Shown here in pieces: positions 1 through 8,634 of a DNA stretch of 64,000 bases; the first letter of the stretch is position 1, and each line of letters opens with the position of its first letter. This DNA comes from Oceanobacillus jordanicus (lineage in GTDB: Bacteria; Bacillota; Bacilli; Bacillales; Amphibacillaceae), in the NCBI RefSeq assembly GCF_022095695.1, contig NZ_JAIFZM010000013.1:1-64000 (forward strand), read 5' to 3'. Made by a program: the position numbers and the translations under genes. The notes under the pieces were generated by a model. It had not been told where the DNA came from and did not search any database. It saw only the letters and a list, made by a program, of their open reading frames with translations.

Positions 1-30
1 AAAGAAAAGCCCTCCTATAAGGAGAGCTTT
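1..30 (-). terminator. Rho-independent terminator after ykuS
   Basis: Read on the minus strand, an AAAGC-CTCC type stem closes on a short TATA-containing loop and is followed by TTTTCTTT. It lies 24 bp past the ykuS stop codon, where a transcript from the dapH-ykuR-ykuS block would end. Confidence 0.75.
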
Positions 31-53
31 GTACCTTCAAAAAAACTTTATTA

Positions 54-296
54 TCAGCTAAACTTTTGGTTTACCTGATCACACACTGTAGCTGCATTTG
101 TACCCTGTGCATTTATGACAGGCCCAGAAATAGTCGTATCAGCCATTCCCATTACATCCTTATCCTGGCCAGAAATCACACAGCAATCACAATATGCTGC
201 ATCCTCTGCTGATTTTAAGTCAACAACTTCATGCCCCATTTCCATGAGGGCCGTTTTAACATCCGATAACGTACTTTCAACACCAATTCGAGCCAT
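54..296 (-). CDS. ykuS: YkuS-like UPF0180 family protein
   Basis: This 80-residue protein matches the B. subtilis YkuS/UPF0180 family in length and overall sequence, beginning MARIGVE. It carries a Cys-rich stretch around residues 35-39 (CDCC) that could bind metal or form disulfides, but no function is known for the family. The ATG follows a strong AGGAGG site. It is the last gene of the minus-strand dapH-ykuR-ykuS run and is followed directly by a terminator. The same order (dapH, then ykuR, then ykuS) occurs in B. subtilis, which supports the name more than the sequence alone. Confidence 0.85.
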   Translation of the reverse strand: MARIGVESTLSDVKTALMEMGHEVVDLKSAEDAAYCDCCVISGQDKDVMGMADTTISGPVINAQGTNAATVCDQVNQKFS

Positions 297-351
297 TGTA
301 CAGCCTCCTATATAGAAAATCTCCTATATAGTTTCTGCATTCAGATTAATG

Positions 352-1482
352 TTATGCATCATTCACTGTTAATTTTGCAATGGTTTGCACCACTGCCTTT
401 ACACCAACAGATAAGGCTTCTTCATTTGGATTAAGTTGCGCATGATGGAGCCCATAAGGTGAGGAAACCCCAAGCCAAAACATAAACCCAGGAATCTCTT
501 TTAGCATGTAGCCAAAGTCCTCTCCCGTCATCGCTGCAGGCGCTGTATCAAATTTAATATCGTTTTCTTTCATTACTTTGGAAAAAAGATGTACATAGGA
601 AGCATCATTATATACTTGGTAATAGTTTGCTCCATAATCGACATCTATCTCACACTCATAAGCAAGAGAAAAACCATCCATTAGTTTTTGTAGTTTGTCC
701 TTAATAATTGGCATGGTTTCCGGACTAAGGGTTCGAATTGTACCTTCTAGTCGGGCCGTTTCTGCAATGGCGTTCTGTACATAGCCACTTTCCATTTTGC
801 CTATCGTAATAAGGGCACTCTCCAATGGATCAATTCCTCTGGAAATAATCTGTTGGAGTTGCACAACAAATTGACTTGCCGCAACCGTCATATCCTTGGC
901 TAAGTGGGGATATGCAGCATGGCCGCCTTTCCCTTTAAAATCAATGAACAATTCACTCGTATTAGCGAAAAGTAATCCTTCCTTGCTCGATACGGTTCCT
1001 ACTGGTAGCTCAGGTGCAATGTGTAGCGCAAAAATGATATCTGGAAACCACGCTTGGAACACATCAGATTGGAGCATGGGCAAAGCGCCACCCGGTCCTT
1101 CCTCTGCTGGTTGAAAAACAAATAACAGATTATCTACTGGCGGGTTCTCAACAAAGTAATGGATAGAACCAAGTGCAATTGTCATATGGAAGTCATGTCC
1201 ACATGCATGCATTCTTCCTGCGTGAGTGGAAGAAAAGGTAAGTCCAGTATCTTCTTTGATAGGAAGCGCATCAATATCAGACCGAAATCCTATTGTTTTT
1301 TTTGGATTGGTACCTGCTATACGAACTAGCAAACCAGTCTTCCATTTTTTTACTTGGACCCGTTCTGTCTGCCATTCTGTCAACTTATCCAATAAATACT
1401 GCTGGGTTTTTGTTTCCTGAAATCCTAGTTCGGGTATCTGGTGTAATTCTCGCCGTATCGAACGTAGTGTTTCATCACTCAT
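352..1482 (-). CDS. ykuR: N-acetyldiaminopimelate deacetylase (M20D family)
   Basis: 376 residues, close to the usual length of about 374. It removes the acetyl group from N-acetyl-LL-diaminopimelate in the acetylase branch of lysine and peptidoglycan precursor synthesis. M20D metal-ligand motifs are visible: [10 protein letters not shown] near residue 65, HACGHDFH near 93, a PAEEGPGGA segment near 125 and HHAQL near the C terminus. It starts 12 bp after dapH ends, and dapH makes the acetylated intermediate two steps earlier, so the two are almost certainly co-transcribed. M20D enzymes also include amidohydrolases for other N-acyl amino acids; the dapH linkage is what fixes the substrate. Confidence 0.92.
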   Translation of the reverse strand: MSDETLRSIRRELHQIPELGFQETKTQQYLLDKLTEWQTERVQVKKWKTGLLVRIAGTNPKKTIGFRSDIDALPIKEDTGLTFSSTHAGRMHACGHDFHMTIALGSIHYFVENPPVDNLLFVFQPAEEGPGGALPMLQSDVFQAWFPDIIFALHIAPELPVGTVSSKEGLLFANTSELFIDFKGKGGHAAYPHLAKDMTVAASQFVVQLQQIISRGIDPLESALITIGKMESGYVQNAIAETARLEGTIRTLSPETMPIIKDKLQKLMDGFSLAYECEIDVDYGANYYQVYNDASYVHLFSKVMKENDIKFDTAPAAMTGEDFGYMLKEIPGFMFWLGVSSPYGLHHAQLNPNEEALSVGVKAVVQTIAKLTVNDA

Positions 1483-1494
1483 TGTTTCACCCGC

Positions 1495-2214
1495 TTAATT
1501 ATCAAGTTTACGAAGTTCTTGCTTGATTTCTGTCTTAGATTTGGTGCTTTCATCAATTTCTTTAAGTACTTTTGCCGGCGTACCAGCAACAAGTGTATTT
1601 GGCGCAACATCCTTTGTAACGATAGCTCCAGCAGCGACAATCGCCCCTTTGCCAACAGTTACTCCTTCCAGAACAACTACATTTGCACCTATCACTACAT
1701 CATCTTCGATAACAACAGGTTTTGCTGAAGGTGGTTCAATAACTCCTGCAAGTACTGTTCCAGCCCCTATGTGGCAATTTTTACCGACTGTCGCTCTTCC
1801 ACCAAGTACAGCATTCATATCAATCATCGTGCCTGCGCCTATCGCTGACCCAATGTTAATCATAGCCCCCATCATAATGACACAGCCGTCACCAATTTCT
1901 ACTTGGTCTCTAATCACTGCTCCTGGTTCGATTCTAGCGTTAATTCCCTTTAGATCTAATAACGGGATTGCAGAGTTTCTTCTGTCATTTTCTACAACAT
2001 AGTCTGATACAACGGCCTTATTTTGTTCCAAGACTGCCTTAATAGCATCCCACTCACCAAATAAAACGCCGCTTTTATTTTCAACAAAGGCCTGGATACT
2101 CTCACCAAATTCTAATGCATCCAGATTATCACCTTTTATGTAGACTTTCACTGGGGTACTCTTTTTACTGTTTGAGATAAAACTAATAATTTCATTTGCA
2201 TCCATCATGTTCAA
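1495..2214 (-). CDS. dapH: Tetrahydrodipicolinate N-acetyltransferase
   Basis: 239 residues. It acetylates tetrahydrodipicolinate in the N-acetyl branch of the diaminopimelate pathway. The C-terminal two thirds shows the hexapeptide left-handed beta-helix repeat pattern (such as [17 protein letters not shown] and [10 protein letters not shown]). The N-terminal part is the DapH-specific domain. The start is a TTG eight bases after AGGAGG; the resulting MNMMDANEI start parallels the known Bacillus protein. It is the first gene of the dapH-ykuR-ykuS operon. The 250 bp upstream holds its promoter region and a copy of a dispersed repeat. Confidence 0.93.
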   Translation of the reverse strand: MNMMDANEIISFISNSKKSTPVKVYIKGDNLDALEFGESIQAFVENKSGVLFGEWDAIKAVLEQNKAVVSDYVVENDRRNSAIPLLDLKGINARIEPGAVIRDQVEIGDGCVIMMGAMINIGSAIGAGTMIDMNAVLGGRATVGKNCHIGAGTVLAGVIEPPSAKPVVIEDDVVIGANVVVLEGVTVGKGAIVAAGAIVTKDVAPNTLVAGTPAKVLKEIDESTKSKTEIKQELRKLDN

Positions 2215-2291
2215 TATCTTTTCCTCCTAATACTATACTATCTTTACTTTAGCAGACGCCTTTTCCTCAAGCAATTATAAACTATTCTGCA

Positions 2292-2396
2292 TTAGAGAAA
2301 CTCGCATTTGGGCGTCTTTTGTGAATGTGTATGTATTTCTTATACGGGGACTTCCAAATTTCAACCATATCGTTATTGCTTCCTAGCTAACATTTA
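2292..2396. repeat. Dispersed repeat family A, copy 1
   Basis: A roughly 105 bp segment shares a recognisable core with copies at 18881, 50456 and 52370: a gaaactcgcattt block, a ttcttatac block about 40 bp later, and a cgttattgcttcctagct block. All four copies lie between genes and run in the same direction in this window. This copy is the most diverged of the three longer ones. It lies between the dapH promoter region and the ykuL terminator. Confidence 0.7.
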
Positions 2397-2411
2397 AGCT
2401 TCTGCCCCCGT

Positions 2412-2453
2412 AAAAAACGGTGACTCATCTCTATGCATCTTGAGAGTCACCGC
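2412..2453 (-). terminator. Terminator after ykuL
   Basis: On the minus strand a GGTGACTC/GAGTCACC stem with a loop of about 17 nt is followed by a run of six T. It begins 12 bp downstream of the ykuL stop codon. Confidence 0.85.
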
Positions 2454-2464
2454 CTACTATATTA

Positions 2465-2911
2465 TTATTCATATAATGATGTATAGATATCTTTCTTGAG
2501 CTTTTTAAGTATTGCTCTTCTCGTTAAGATTCCATCAAAGTACCCTTCCTCGTCTACTACGCAAACGAAAGGGTGATCAATAACTGCATTTAATCCATCC
2601 ATTATATTATCTTCCTTTTTTAAGCAAGGCAGACCTTCATTCATAATATCTTTAACTTCCATGTGAGCAAGCTTCTCCATCTCAAATCGTTCCAGACCAA
2701 GAATTTCATTCAATATTTTCGTCTTACCGACCGTACCTTTTAGTCGATAGGAAGGATCCAAAACCGGGACAGCTGAGTAGCCAGATTTTACTAAGACGAG
2801 TAAAGCATGTTCCAACGGATTGTTTACTTGAACATGCGCTACCTTCTCTGAAGAAATCATTAAATCCCCTACTGTACCAGCAGTTAATTGATTAGCTTGA
2901 ATCATACTCAT
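2465..2911 (-). CDS. ykuL: CBS-domain protein (YkuL-like)
   Basis: 148 residues when started at the ATG eight bases after AAGGAG; a longer frame upstream has no ribosome site. It contains two CBS motifs, roughly residues 12-70 (SGYSAVPVLD) and 80-140 (FVCVVDEEGYFDGILTRRAI), and little else. Stand-alone CBS pairs bind adenine nucleotides or cyclic dinucleotides. B. subtilis YkuL (DarB) is known to bind c-di-AMP, so a role as a c-di-AMP-responsive effector is a reasonable inference. It has its own terminator. Confidence 0.87.
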   Translation of the reverse strand: MSMIQANQLTAGTVGDLMISSEKVAHVQVNNPLEHALLVLVKSGYSAVPVLDPSYRLKGTVGKTKILNEILGLERFEMEKLAHMEVKDIMNEGLPCLKKEDNIMDGLNAVIDHPFVCVVDEEGYFDGILTRRAILKKLKKDIYTSLYE

Positions 2912-3070
2912 AGCATGCGCTCCTTTTACATCTATCTTCACAGTTAACAATAATTTTCCGTTTACACGACAAGCGTAAAAATTTCCAGTTACATGTACAG
3001 TTTATCATAACTGAACAAATAGAAAAAATATCTTACCACGTGCCTTGATTATTAAAGCGCACTTATATTA

Positions 3071-3094
3071 CAATATGAGCATATGATCATATTG
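3071..3094. promoter_or_regulatory. ArsR/CzrA-type operator
   Basis: A 24 bp nearly perfect inverted repeat beginning CAATATGAGC and ending ATCATATTG sits 15 bp before the start of the ArsR-family gene. Its form matches the 12-2-12 operators bound by CzrA/SmtB-type metal-sensing repressors (consensus core ATATGAAC...GTTCATAT). It would let the repressor block its own operon. Confidence 0.8.
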
Positions 3095-3109
3095 TAAGGG
3101 GGAACTGAT

Positions 3110-3412
3110 TTGAACTATACTCCAATTGATGAAGCATTAATAGATAATGTTTCTTTAACTTTTAAAGCCCTAGCTGATCCGACGCGAATAAAAATACTTC
3201 ATTTATTATTTCAACGGGAATGTTCTGTTAGTGAAATTGCAGAAACATTAGATATGAATCAGTCAGCCATTTCACATCAACTAAAATACTTAAAACAACT
3301 ACGTCTAGTAAAGAGCCGGCGAGATAAAACAAAGTATTATTATTCTCCAGATGATTACCATGTTATGAACTTGCTTGAACAATCGATTGAACATGCAAAA
3401 CATATACGTTAA
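3110..3412 (+). CDS. czrA: ArsR-family metal-sensing repressor (CzrA-like)
   Basis: 100 residues with the winged-helix ArsR fold: FKALADPTRIKILHLL (residues 17-32), recognition helix NQSAISHQLKYLK (about 50-62) and wing SRRDKTKYYY. The C-terminal helix holds a D-x-H followed later by H-x3-H (DDYHV..., SIEHAKHIR), the alpha-5 type Zn/Co site pattern of CzrA. The start is TTG, seven bases after AGGGGG. It is followed 13 bp later by a cation efflux gene, and a CzrA-type operator precedes it, so derepression of efflux by zinc or cobalt is likely. Confidence 0.9.
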   Translation: MNYTPIDEALIDNVSLTFKALADPTRIKILHLLFQRECSVSEIAETLDMNQSAISHQLKYLKQLRLVKSRRDKTKYYYSPDDYHVMNLLEQSIEHAKHIR

Positions 3413-3425
3413 AGGGGGAGATAAA

Positions 3426-4346
3426 ATGGGTCATAGCCATGAACATAATCATAGTCAAGGACATCACCATCATCATACCTCGAATAAGAGGGTACTATTT
3501 TGGAGCTTTGTAACCATCTTCACGTTTATGATTGTGGAAGCAATCGGAGGGTACCTAACAAATAGTCTTGCCTTGTTATCAGATGCGGGACATATGCTAA
3601 GTGATGCTGCAGCGCTGGGGCTAAGCTTACTTGCCTTTAAAATAGGTGAAAAGCAAGCCACCTCTGATAAAACATATGGGTACAAGAGATTTGAGATTAT
3701 CGCAGCATTTATAAACGGATTAACTCTCATTGTCATTTCGCTCTATATTTTTTATGAAGCCTATCATCGTTTTCTTGAACCGCCTGAGGTGAGTGCAGGT
3801 ATGATGTTTATAGCTATTATCGGCTTATTTGTAAATATTTTAGTGGCTTGGATGCTAATGCGTGGGGATTCTCATGATAACTTAAATATTAAAAGTGCAC
3901 TTTTACATGTTTTCGGAGACCTATTAGGTTCTGTAGGAGCTATCATTGCCGGGATATTAATTATACTTTTCAATTGGAACATCGCTGATCCAATTGCTAG
4001 TGTCATCGTATCCGCTTTAATCCTTTTCTCCGGGGTTAGAATTGTAAGGGATTCTCTTCATATATTAATGGAAGGAAAGCCGGCAAACATCGATGTAACA
4101 GCTCTTAACGATTCTATTGGAAAACTTGATGGAATCGCTGATGTGCATGATTTACATGTTTGGTCCATTACATCAGAGTTTCCAGCATTAAGTTGCCATG
4201 TAGTTGTTAAGAACAACGTTGATAGGGACCAATTGTTAATTAATATAAATAACTTGGCGAAGAATACCTTCCATATTTCTCACTGTACGATCCAAGTTGA
4301 AGGAGAAAATACTTCCATTCATTCTAACTGTGATAATTGTGATTAG
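3426..4346 (+). CDS. czcD: Cation diffusion facilitator (Zn/Co/Cd efflux, CzcD-like)
   Basis: 306 residues from the ATG behind AAAGGGGGAG. It exports Zn2+ or related divalent metals from the cytoplasm in exchange for protons. The N terminus is very His-rich (HSHEHNHSQGHHHHH, residues 3-17), a feature of zinc transporters. Six membrane segments follow, with the transport site made by Asp53/His56/Asp60 in SDAGHMLSD and His161/Asp165 in HVFGD. A cytoplasmic C-terminal domain ends with Cys and Asp residues (SNCDNCD) that may add metal binding. It is co-transcribed with the repressor just upstream. Confidence 0.93.
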   Translation: MGHSHEHNHSQGHHHHHTSNKRVLFWSFVTIFTFMIVEAIGGYLTNSLALLSDAGHMLSDAAALGLSLLAFKIGEKQATSDKTYGYKRFEIIAAFINGLTLIVISLYIFYEAYHRFLEPPEVSAGMMFIAIIGLFVNILVAWMLMRGDSHDNLNIKSALLHVFGDLLGSVGAIIAGILIILFNWNIADPIASVIVSALILFSGVRIVRDSLHILMEGKPANIDVTALNDSIGKLDGIADVHDLHVWSITSEFPALSCHVVVKNNVDRDQLLININNLAKNTFHISHCTIQVEGENTSIHSNCDNCD

Positions 4347-4363
4347 TTTTGGCTTTTTATTCC

Positions 4364-4402
4364 AGAACCTCCACGTTACTTTCCTGTGGAGGTTCTTTTG
4401 TT
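4364..4402. terminator. Terminator between czcD and fadH
   Basis: AGAACCTCCAC pairs with GTGGAGGTTCT across a 10 nt loop and is followed by TTTGTTT. It lies between convergent czcD (+) and fadH (-); the T-run favours the plus direction. Confidence 0.8.
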
Positions 4403-4425
4403 TCCCTCACAGCATAGGATAGGTT

Positions 4426-5199
4426 TTAGAAAGGAAACTTATTCAGCCATTGGCCCCCGTCTAACGTAATTACCTCTCCATTCATATACGCTGCTTTTTC
4501 GGACAGCATAAAATGTGCAAGGTCTGCAATTTCTTCTGGCTTACCTAATCTCCTCAGCGGAACAGATTGGATGGTACGCTTAGCCGCCTCCTCTGATTCG
4601 AATAATTTATCTGCCCCTCCTGTACGCTCAATTGGGCCTGGAGCAATCGCATTCACCCTTATTCCATATTTAGTCCCCCACTCGACAGCCAATGTTCGCG
4701 TCATATTTAACACTCCTGCTTTTGCAGCTGAAGAGTGAACTACACCAGCTCCCGCATTCCAAGCATAAGTTGCTACCATGTTAATAATCGAGCCTTTTAT
4801 ATTATGTTCTATCCAGTACTGCCCCACTTCTTTGCTACAATAAAACGTACCATTTAATACAATATTAATAACAGAATTCCACCCATTAACCGATAACTCT
4901 TCTGCTGGGACAATAAAGTTACCAGCTGCATTATTAATGAGATGATTGATAGCCCCAAAATGTTCTACTGATTCCGCTACCACTCTTCTTACAGAATCCG
5001 GATCTCTTACATCTAATTGGATAGCATGAATCGAGCCCCCGACTTGTTCAAGCAATTCTTGTTTAACCGCTTTCAATTTATCTTTGTCTCTTCCTGTTAT
5101 GACTACGTTTAACCCCTCGGCTGCAAATTTCGCAGCCATATGCTTTCCCATACCACTTGTGCTCCCGGTTATGAGAACTGTTTGACCTCGCATTGTCAT
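4426..5199 (-). CDS. fadH: 2,4-dienoyl-CoA reductase, SDR family (FadH)
   Basis: 257 residues, very similar along its length to B. subtilis FadH (YkuF). It reduces 2,4-dienoyl-CoA with NADPH during beta-oxidation of unsaturated fatty acids. The Rossmann motif is TGSTSGMGKHM (residues 11-21), followed by NNAAGNF. The usual SDR YxxxK is replaced by SSAAK (VVHSSAAKAGV), which is normal in this reductase subfamily. The C terminus GGQWLNKFPF matches the family ending. It is transcribed alone toward a shared terminator. Confidence 0.9.
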   Translation of the reverse strand: MTMRGQTVLITGSTSGMGKHMAAKFAAEGLNVVITGRDKDKLKAVKQELLEQVGGSIHAIQLDVRDPDSVRRVVAESVEHFGAINHLINNAAGNFIVPAEELSVNGWNSVINIVLNGTFYCSKEVGQYWIEHNIKGSIINMVATYAWNAGAGVVHSSAAKAGVLNMTRTLAVEWGTKYGIRVNAIAPGPIERTGGADKLFESEEAAKRTIQSVPLRRLGKPEEIADLAHFMLSEKAAYMNGEVITLDGGQWLNKFPF

Positions 5200-5344
5200 A
5201 CCCTTCTCCCCTTCCTACTATTCATACTATTCGGAATCCGATTCAAAGTCAAAGAACAATTAATTTGGTGAAATTTTTTTAAAAACTGTTGTCTTAACAT
5301 GTTATAATTTACTTTTAACGTATGAAATAGAAAGGTATGACCAT

Positions 5345-6196
5345 ATGAATCGACGTTCCTTTTTAAAAAGATCAATTGGCAGCTTACTGGCTCTGATAGG
5401 AATAGGTGGAGGTACTTACTATTACGCCAGGGATATCGAACCAAGGATGCTACAAGTTCAGAATGTGAAAATAATGGATGCTACAATCCCTGCATCATTT
5501 AATGATTTTAAAGTTGTACAATTCTCAGATACACATATTGGATTTCACTATAGTATAGAACAACTACAAAAGCTTGTTAATAGAATAAATGAAATAAACC
5601 CAGATCTAATCGTGTTTACTGGCGATTTGGTAGATGAACCCCATCTATATACATGGAATAATGATTTAATAAATGTTCTTCAATCTCTTGAAGCTCCTCG
5701 TGGGAAATTTTGGATTTATGGCAACCATGATCATGGAGGTTACGGAACAGAAAAAGTAAGAGACGTTATGGACGCTTCAGGCTTTACCCTCTTACAGAAC
5801 GAGCATTCCGTAATCGAACAAAACAATGAGCGAATCATTCTTTCGGGTATTGATGATGTTATGCTTGGTAGCCCTAATCTAAGACAAGCCCTAGAAAATG
5901 TGAACCCTGACCTTTTCACGCTATTACTTGCACATGAGCCAGATTTTGTTGATGTAGCAGTAGACTACTCTGTTAACGTACAATTGTCAGGTCATAGCCA
6001 TGGTGGACAGGTTCGTTTACCATTTATCGGGCATCTTTATACACCTAAGTATGCAGAGAAATATGTAGAAGGAAAATACTTACTAAACGACGGAAACCTA
6101 CAACTTTTTGTTAATCGTGGTATTGGTACTACCCGTTTGCCATATCGTTTCTTATGTAAACCAGAGCTTCACGTGTACACCTTACACAAGGAATGA
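5345..6196 (+). CDS. ykuE: Tat-exported metallophosphoesterase (YkuE-like)
   Basis: 283 residues. The N terminus has a twin-arginine signal (NRRSFLKR, residues 2-9) followed by a hydrophobic segment, so the folded enzyme is exported. Calcineurin-like metal motifs are present in order: FSDTHIG, FTGDLVDE, YGNHDHGG and LSGHSHGGQ. The B. subtilis homologue is a cell-wall-bound Tat substrate. Its physiological substrate is not settled; YkuE-type enzymes are discussed as phosphodiesterases acting on wall or lipid material. A RBS AAAGG precedes the ATG by ten bases. Confidence 0.9.
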   Translation: MNRRSFLKRSIGSLLALIGIGGGTYYYARDIEPRMLQVQNVKIMDATIPASFNDFKVVQFSDTHIGFHYSIEQLQKLVNRINEINPDLIVFTGDLVDEPHLYTWNNDLINVLQSLEAPRGKFWIYGNHDHGGYGTEKVRDVMDASGFTLLQNEHSVIEQNNERIILSGIDDVMLGSPNLRQALENVNPDLFTLLLAHEPDFVDVAVDYSVNVQLSGHSHGGQVRLPFIGHLYTPKYAEKYVEGKYLLNDGNLQLFVNRGIGTTRLPYRFLCKPELHVYTLHKE

Positions 6197-6201
6197 TATT
6201 A

Positions 6202-6229
6202 ACCCATCCTGCAATGCTTGCATAGACTA
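6202..6229 (+). promoter_or_regulatory. Sigma-K-like promoter for the coat-like gene
   Basis: AC, then 17 bases, then CATAGACTA fits the sigma-K form AC-N16/17-CATANNNTA. It lies 32 bp before the TTG start of the Tyr/Pro-rich protein, suggesting late mother-cell expression. Confidence 0.6.
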
Positions 6230-6260
6230 TAAGGAATATAAGAATGAAAGGGAGATCATA

Positions 6261-6491
6261 TTGTATAATCCCCATTATATGCCTTATCGCCAGCACCAGG
6301 ACCAAGAAGATACACGTTTTTTCCCTGTCCTACCATTTTTGACGGGCCTTGCTTTCGGGCCATTACTATATGGTGCCTTCCAAGGTGGAGGATATCCTCC
6401 TTATCCTCCCGCACCTTACTATCACTATCCATATGGATATGGCTACAATCCTGGACCACCGTATTATCAGCCGTATTACAATCCATACTAA
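6261..6491 (+). CDS. Tyr/Pro/Gly-rich coat-like protein
   Basis: 76 residues from a TTG placed six bases after AAAGGGAG; the longer frame overlaps ykuE and has no start signal. The first half is ordinary (MYNPHYMPYRQHQDQEDTR, then the hydrophobic FFPVLPFLTGLAFGPLLYGAF). The second half is almost all Tyr, Pro and Gly in short repeats (GGYPPYPPAPYYHYPYGYGY). This composition is typical of spore-coat and surface proteins of Bacillaceae. A sigma-K-like promoter and a terminator bracket it. I do not recognise a named family, so the coat role is inference. Confidence 0.72.
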   Translation: MYNPHYMPYRQHQDQEDTRFFPVLPFLTGLAFGPLLYGAFQGGGYPPYPPAPYYHYPYGYGYNPGPPYYQPYYNPY

Positions 6492-6498
6492 CGAGCAC

Positions 6499-6530
6499 GC
6501 AGTCGATCTATCTAGTCGACTGCTGTTTTC
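6499..6530 (+). terminator. Terminator after coat-like gene
   Basis: GCAGTCGA and TCGACTGC pair across a 9 nt loop and are followed by TGTTTTCGTTT, eight bases past the stop codon. Confidence 0.78.
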
Positions 6531-6608
6531 GTTTACATTTTCGACATGGTTTTTTATCCTCCTTCATGCTAAAATTAATGAGATCTTAAAAGAATGGGGG
6601 CCATACAT

Positions 6609-7190
6609 ATGTCTACAAGGTCTAAATTACTTTTGTTATTTCTAGGATTGATATTACTATTGGCAGCTTGTGGTGAAAAAGATTATAATGGAGACTTTTC
6701 ATACGAAGTAAGTGATTTCTCATACACTAACCAGAATAATGAACAATTCGACAGTGGCGAATTGGAAGGAAAATTCTGGATTGCTGATTTTATTTTTACT
6801 AACTGTGAGACTGTCTGTCCCAACATGACATCTAATATGGTTGATTTGCAAAAAATGCTTAAAGACGAGGGTTTAGAAGATGTAGAGTTCGTATCATTTA
6901 GTGTAGATCCTGAACATGACACCCCGGAGAAACTAAAAGAATACGCTGCCTCAAGAGGAGCTTCCTTTGACAATTGGAACCTGTTGACAGGGTATGAATT
7001 CCAAGAAATCAAAGAACTCTCTATTAAATCTTTTAAAACAATGTTAGAAGAAGCCCCTGATTCAGACCAAATGATTCATGGAATCAACTTTTTCGTTGTA
7101 ACTCCAGAAGGAAATGCGATCAAAAAGTTTAATGGGACACAACCAGCAGAGATGGAAAATATCGTACAATATCTAAAAGAAGTTTATTAG
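6609..7190 (+). CDS. ypmQ: SCO1/SenC family copper-binding lipoprotein
   Basis: 193 residues from the ATG nine bases after GGGGG; an in-frame ATG at 6594 lies inside that ribosome site. It delivers copper to, or keeps reduced, the CuA site of cytochrome c oxidase on the outer face of the membrane. A lipoprotein signal ends in LLLAAC (Cys21). The thioredoxin-like fold carries the copper Cys pair C66-ETV-C70 followed by Pro, and the distal His157 ligand. It stands alone between two terminators and away from any oxidase cluster, as ypmQ does in B. subtilis. Confidence 0.9.
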   Translation: MSTRSKLLLLFLGLILLLAACGEKDYNGDFSYEVSDFSYTNQNNEQFDSGELEGKFWIADFIFTNCETVCPNMTSNMVDLQKMLKDEGLEDVEFVSFSVDPEHDTPEKLKEYAASRGASFDNWNLLTGYEFQEIKELSIKSFKTMLEEAPDSDQMIHGINFFVVTPEGNAIKKFNGTQPAEMENIVQYLKEVY

Positions 7191-7277
7191 TAGATGCGTT
7201 ATAAAGTATGCAGAAAAGACCTACAATAAATAAATTTCTTCTTTGCATAACGGTCAATTTGCAAAATAAATCTACAT

Positions 7278-7328
7278 AAAAAAACTGAGCGGATTCGGAG
7301 TATTTTCGAAAAACCGTTCAGTTTTTGC
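7278..7328 (+). terminator. Terminator downstream of the SCO1 gene
   Basis: AAAAACTGAGCGG pairs with CCGTTCAGTTTTT (one G-T pair) across about 21 nt. It lies within the 330 bp between the SCO1 gene and ykyB. No other feature was seen in that gap. Confidence 0.7.
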
Positions 7329-7519
7329 GTTATATTTACTACAACTATCTCTTTTTAAAATCCCCTTCTTTAAGAATAAAACAGAAACCTCCTTATGCTG
7401 GTTGCGGTGTGAGAGACTTTGAGGTAGGATGTAGACAAGCTATATATTAGATCGTTTAACAATTTTGCAACAGAATCAATTTCAATTTAAAGTTCAAAGT
7501 AGTAGAAAGGAGAGAGAGC

Positions 7520-7981
7520 ATGCATAACCAACAACTAAGAGATATTGCCAAAGCATTGTACACTGTAAATAGACATGCAAAAACTGCACCTGAACCACAA
7601 CACCTATACTATATAAAGAAAGAAACTATAAATCGCCTTCTAAATGAAAAGAAAGCGAACAAAGTAGGATTACATTTTTCTGAACATCCAAAGTTTAGTA
7701 ATCAGCATTCTACACTCCTTGTCAAAGTAGATGATTACTACTTTCATATTCCGCCATCAAAAAAGGATTTTCAACAGTTAAAACATTTGGGAGCACTCGA
7801 TGAGAACTATCGAAATCCACAATGCAAAATGTCACTTTCTCAAGCTAAAAAAGTAATCTATGAATATATTGACTGGAAACCACAAGCTCCGTCAACTACC
7901 ACACCCAAAAAATCATCCTACTATACTCCCTCTTCGCTGGGAAAAATGGAATGGCCACCAAGAAGGAAATCACACCGTTAA
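7520..7981 (+). CDS. ykyB: YkyB-like conserved protein
   Basis: 153 residues, recognisable as the B. subtilis YkyB family from NRHAKTAPEPQHLYYIKKE near the N terminus to the YEYIDWKP segment near residue 120. The last 30 residues are basic and Ser/Thr/Pro-rich and look disordered. No function is known. The ATG follows AAAGGAGAGAGAGC. In B. subtilis ykyB is also in the yku region, which supports the assignment. Confidence 0.82.
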   Translation: MHNQQLRDIAKALYTVNRHAKTAPEPQHLYYIKKETINRLLNEKKANKVGLHFSEHPKFSNQHSTLLVKVDDYYFHIPPSKKDFQQLKHLGALDENYRNPQCKMSLSQAKKVIYEYIDWKPQAPSTTTPKKSSYYTPSSLGKMEWPPRRKSHR

Positions 7982-8045
7982 ATAGGCTGTGATGTTTTAA
8001 ACTTATATAGATAAGGTATACCTTTAGTAAAAGGAGGCCTTCCGT

Positions 8046-8261
8046 ATGACTGAACTGAAAAATTTTATGTATGAACTGCACCGATACGCTGACCAAACCC
8101 ATACTTTGAAAGATGCCTATGAAAAATTACCTGAAGCAGAAAAACAGAAGGTTATGAAAACAGCACCTGCATCTGTTCGCTCGCCTGAGGAATTCTTTCA
8201 TCCGGTCTTTTCATGGTTGGAAACAATGCACAGTGAATATGGTGTTGAAAATGAAGAATAA
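8046..8261 (+). CDS. Small conserved-type protein, function unknown
   Basis: 71 residues, acidic, mostly helical by eye (MYELHRYADQTHTLKDAYEKL...). It has a strong ribosome site AAAGGAGG and is followed by a clear terminator, so it is very likely a real gene. I do not recognise a family. It has no signal peptide, membrane segment or Cys residues. It may share a transcript with ykyB, 64 bp upstream. Confidence 0.7.
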   Translation: MTELKNFMYELHRYADQTHTLKDAYEKLPEAEKQKVMKTAPASVRSPEEFFHPVFSWLETMHSEYGVENEE

Positions 8262-8364
8262 TCATCATCAAAGGGTGATAGGAATACAACAAATAAACTC
8301 CCAATATTCTGGTGAGCCAACTCATTATAGCCTATAAAAAAATCAATAAAGCCGAGCGATGACA

Positions 8365-8405
8365 AAATAACATTCGAAATCATATATGGTTTCGAATGTT
8401 ATTTA
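8365..8405. terminator. Strong symmetrical terminator
   Basis: AAATAACATTCGAAA pairs perfectly with TTTCGAATGTTATTT across about 10 nt. It can act on both strands. The 230 bp between it and the minus-strand membrane protein gene shows no further gene I can support. Confidence 0.8.
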
Positions 8406-8634
8406 ATTACTTGGAGGAATTTTTAAGTGGTATACTTTCTAAATGAAGTTAGTTGACAAGTAAAAGGAGAAGCATTTTCCTTGCTAAATGGCTTTGTAAC
8501 ATTGCAAATTCTTGTTCCCTTCTAAATGTGCCTTACTACTCTCTGAGTTTACGAATTTATTTCGGAAAGTTTTCGCGTCACCTCGCAAGTTTAGCACCTC
8601 ACTTTATACGTTTGCTTTTCTTTCGGTTTCTGTA

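Noticed and set aside
7190-7520. Regulatory RNA in the gap before ykyB
   Set aside because: Apart from the terminator nothing structured or conserved could be recognised.
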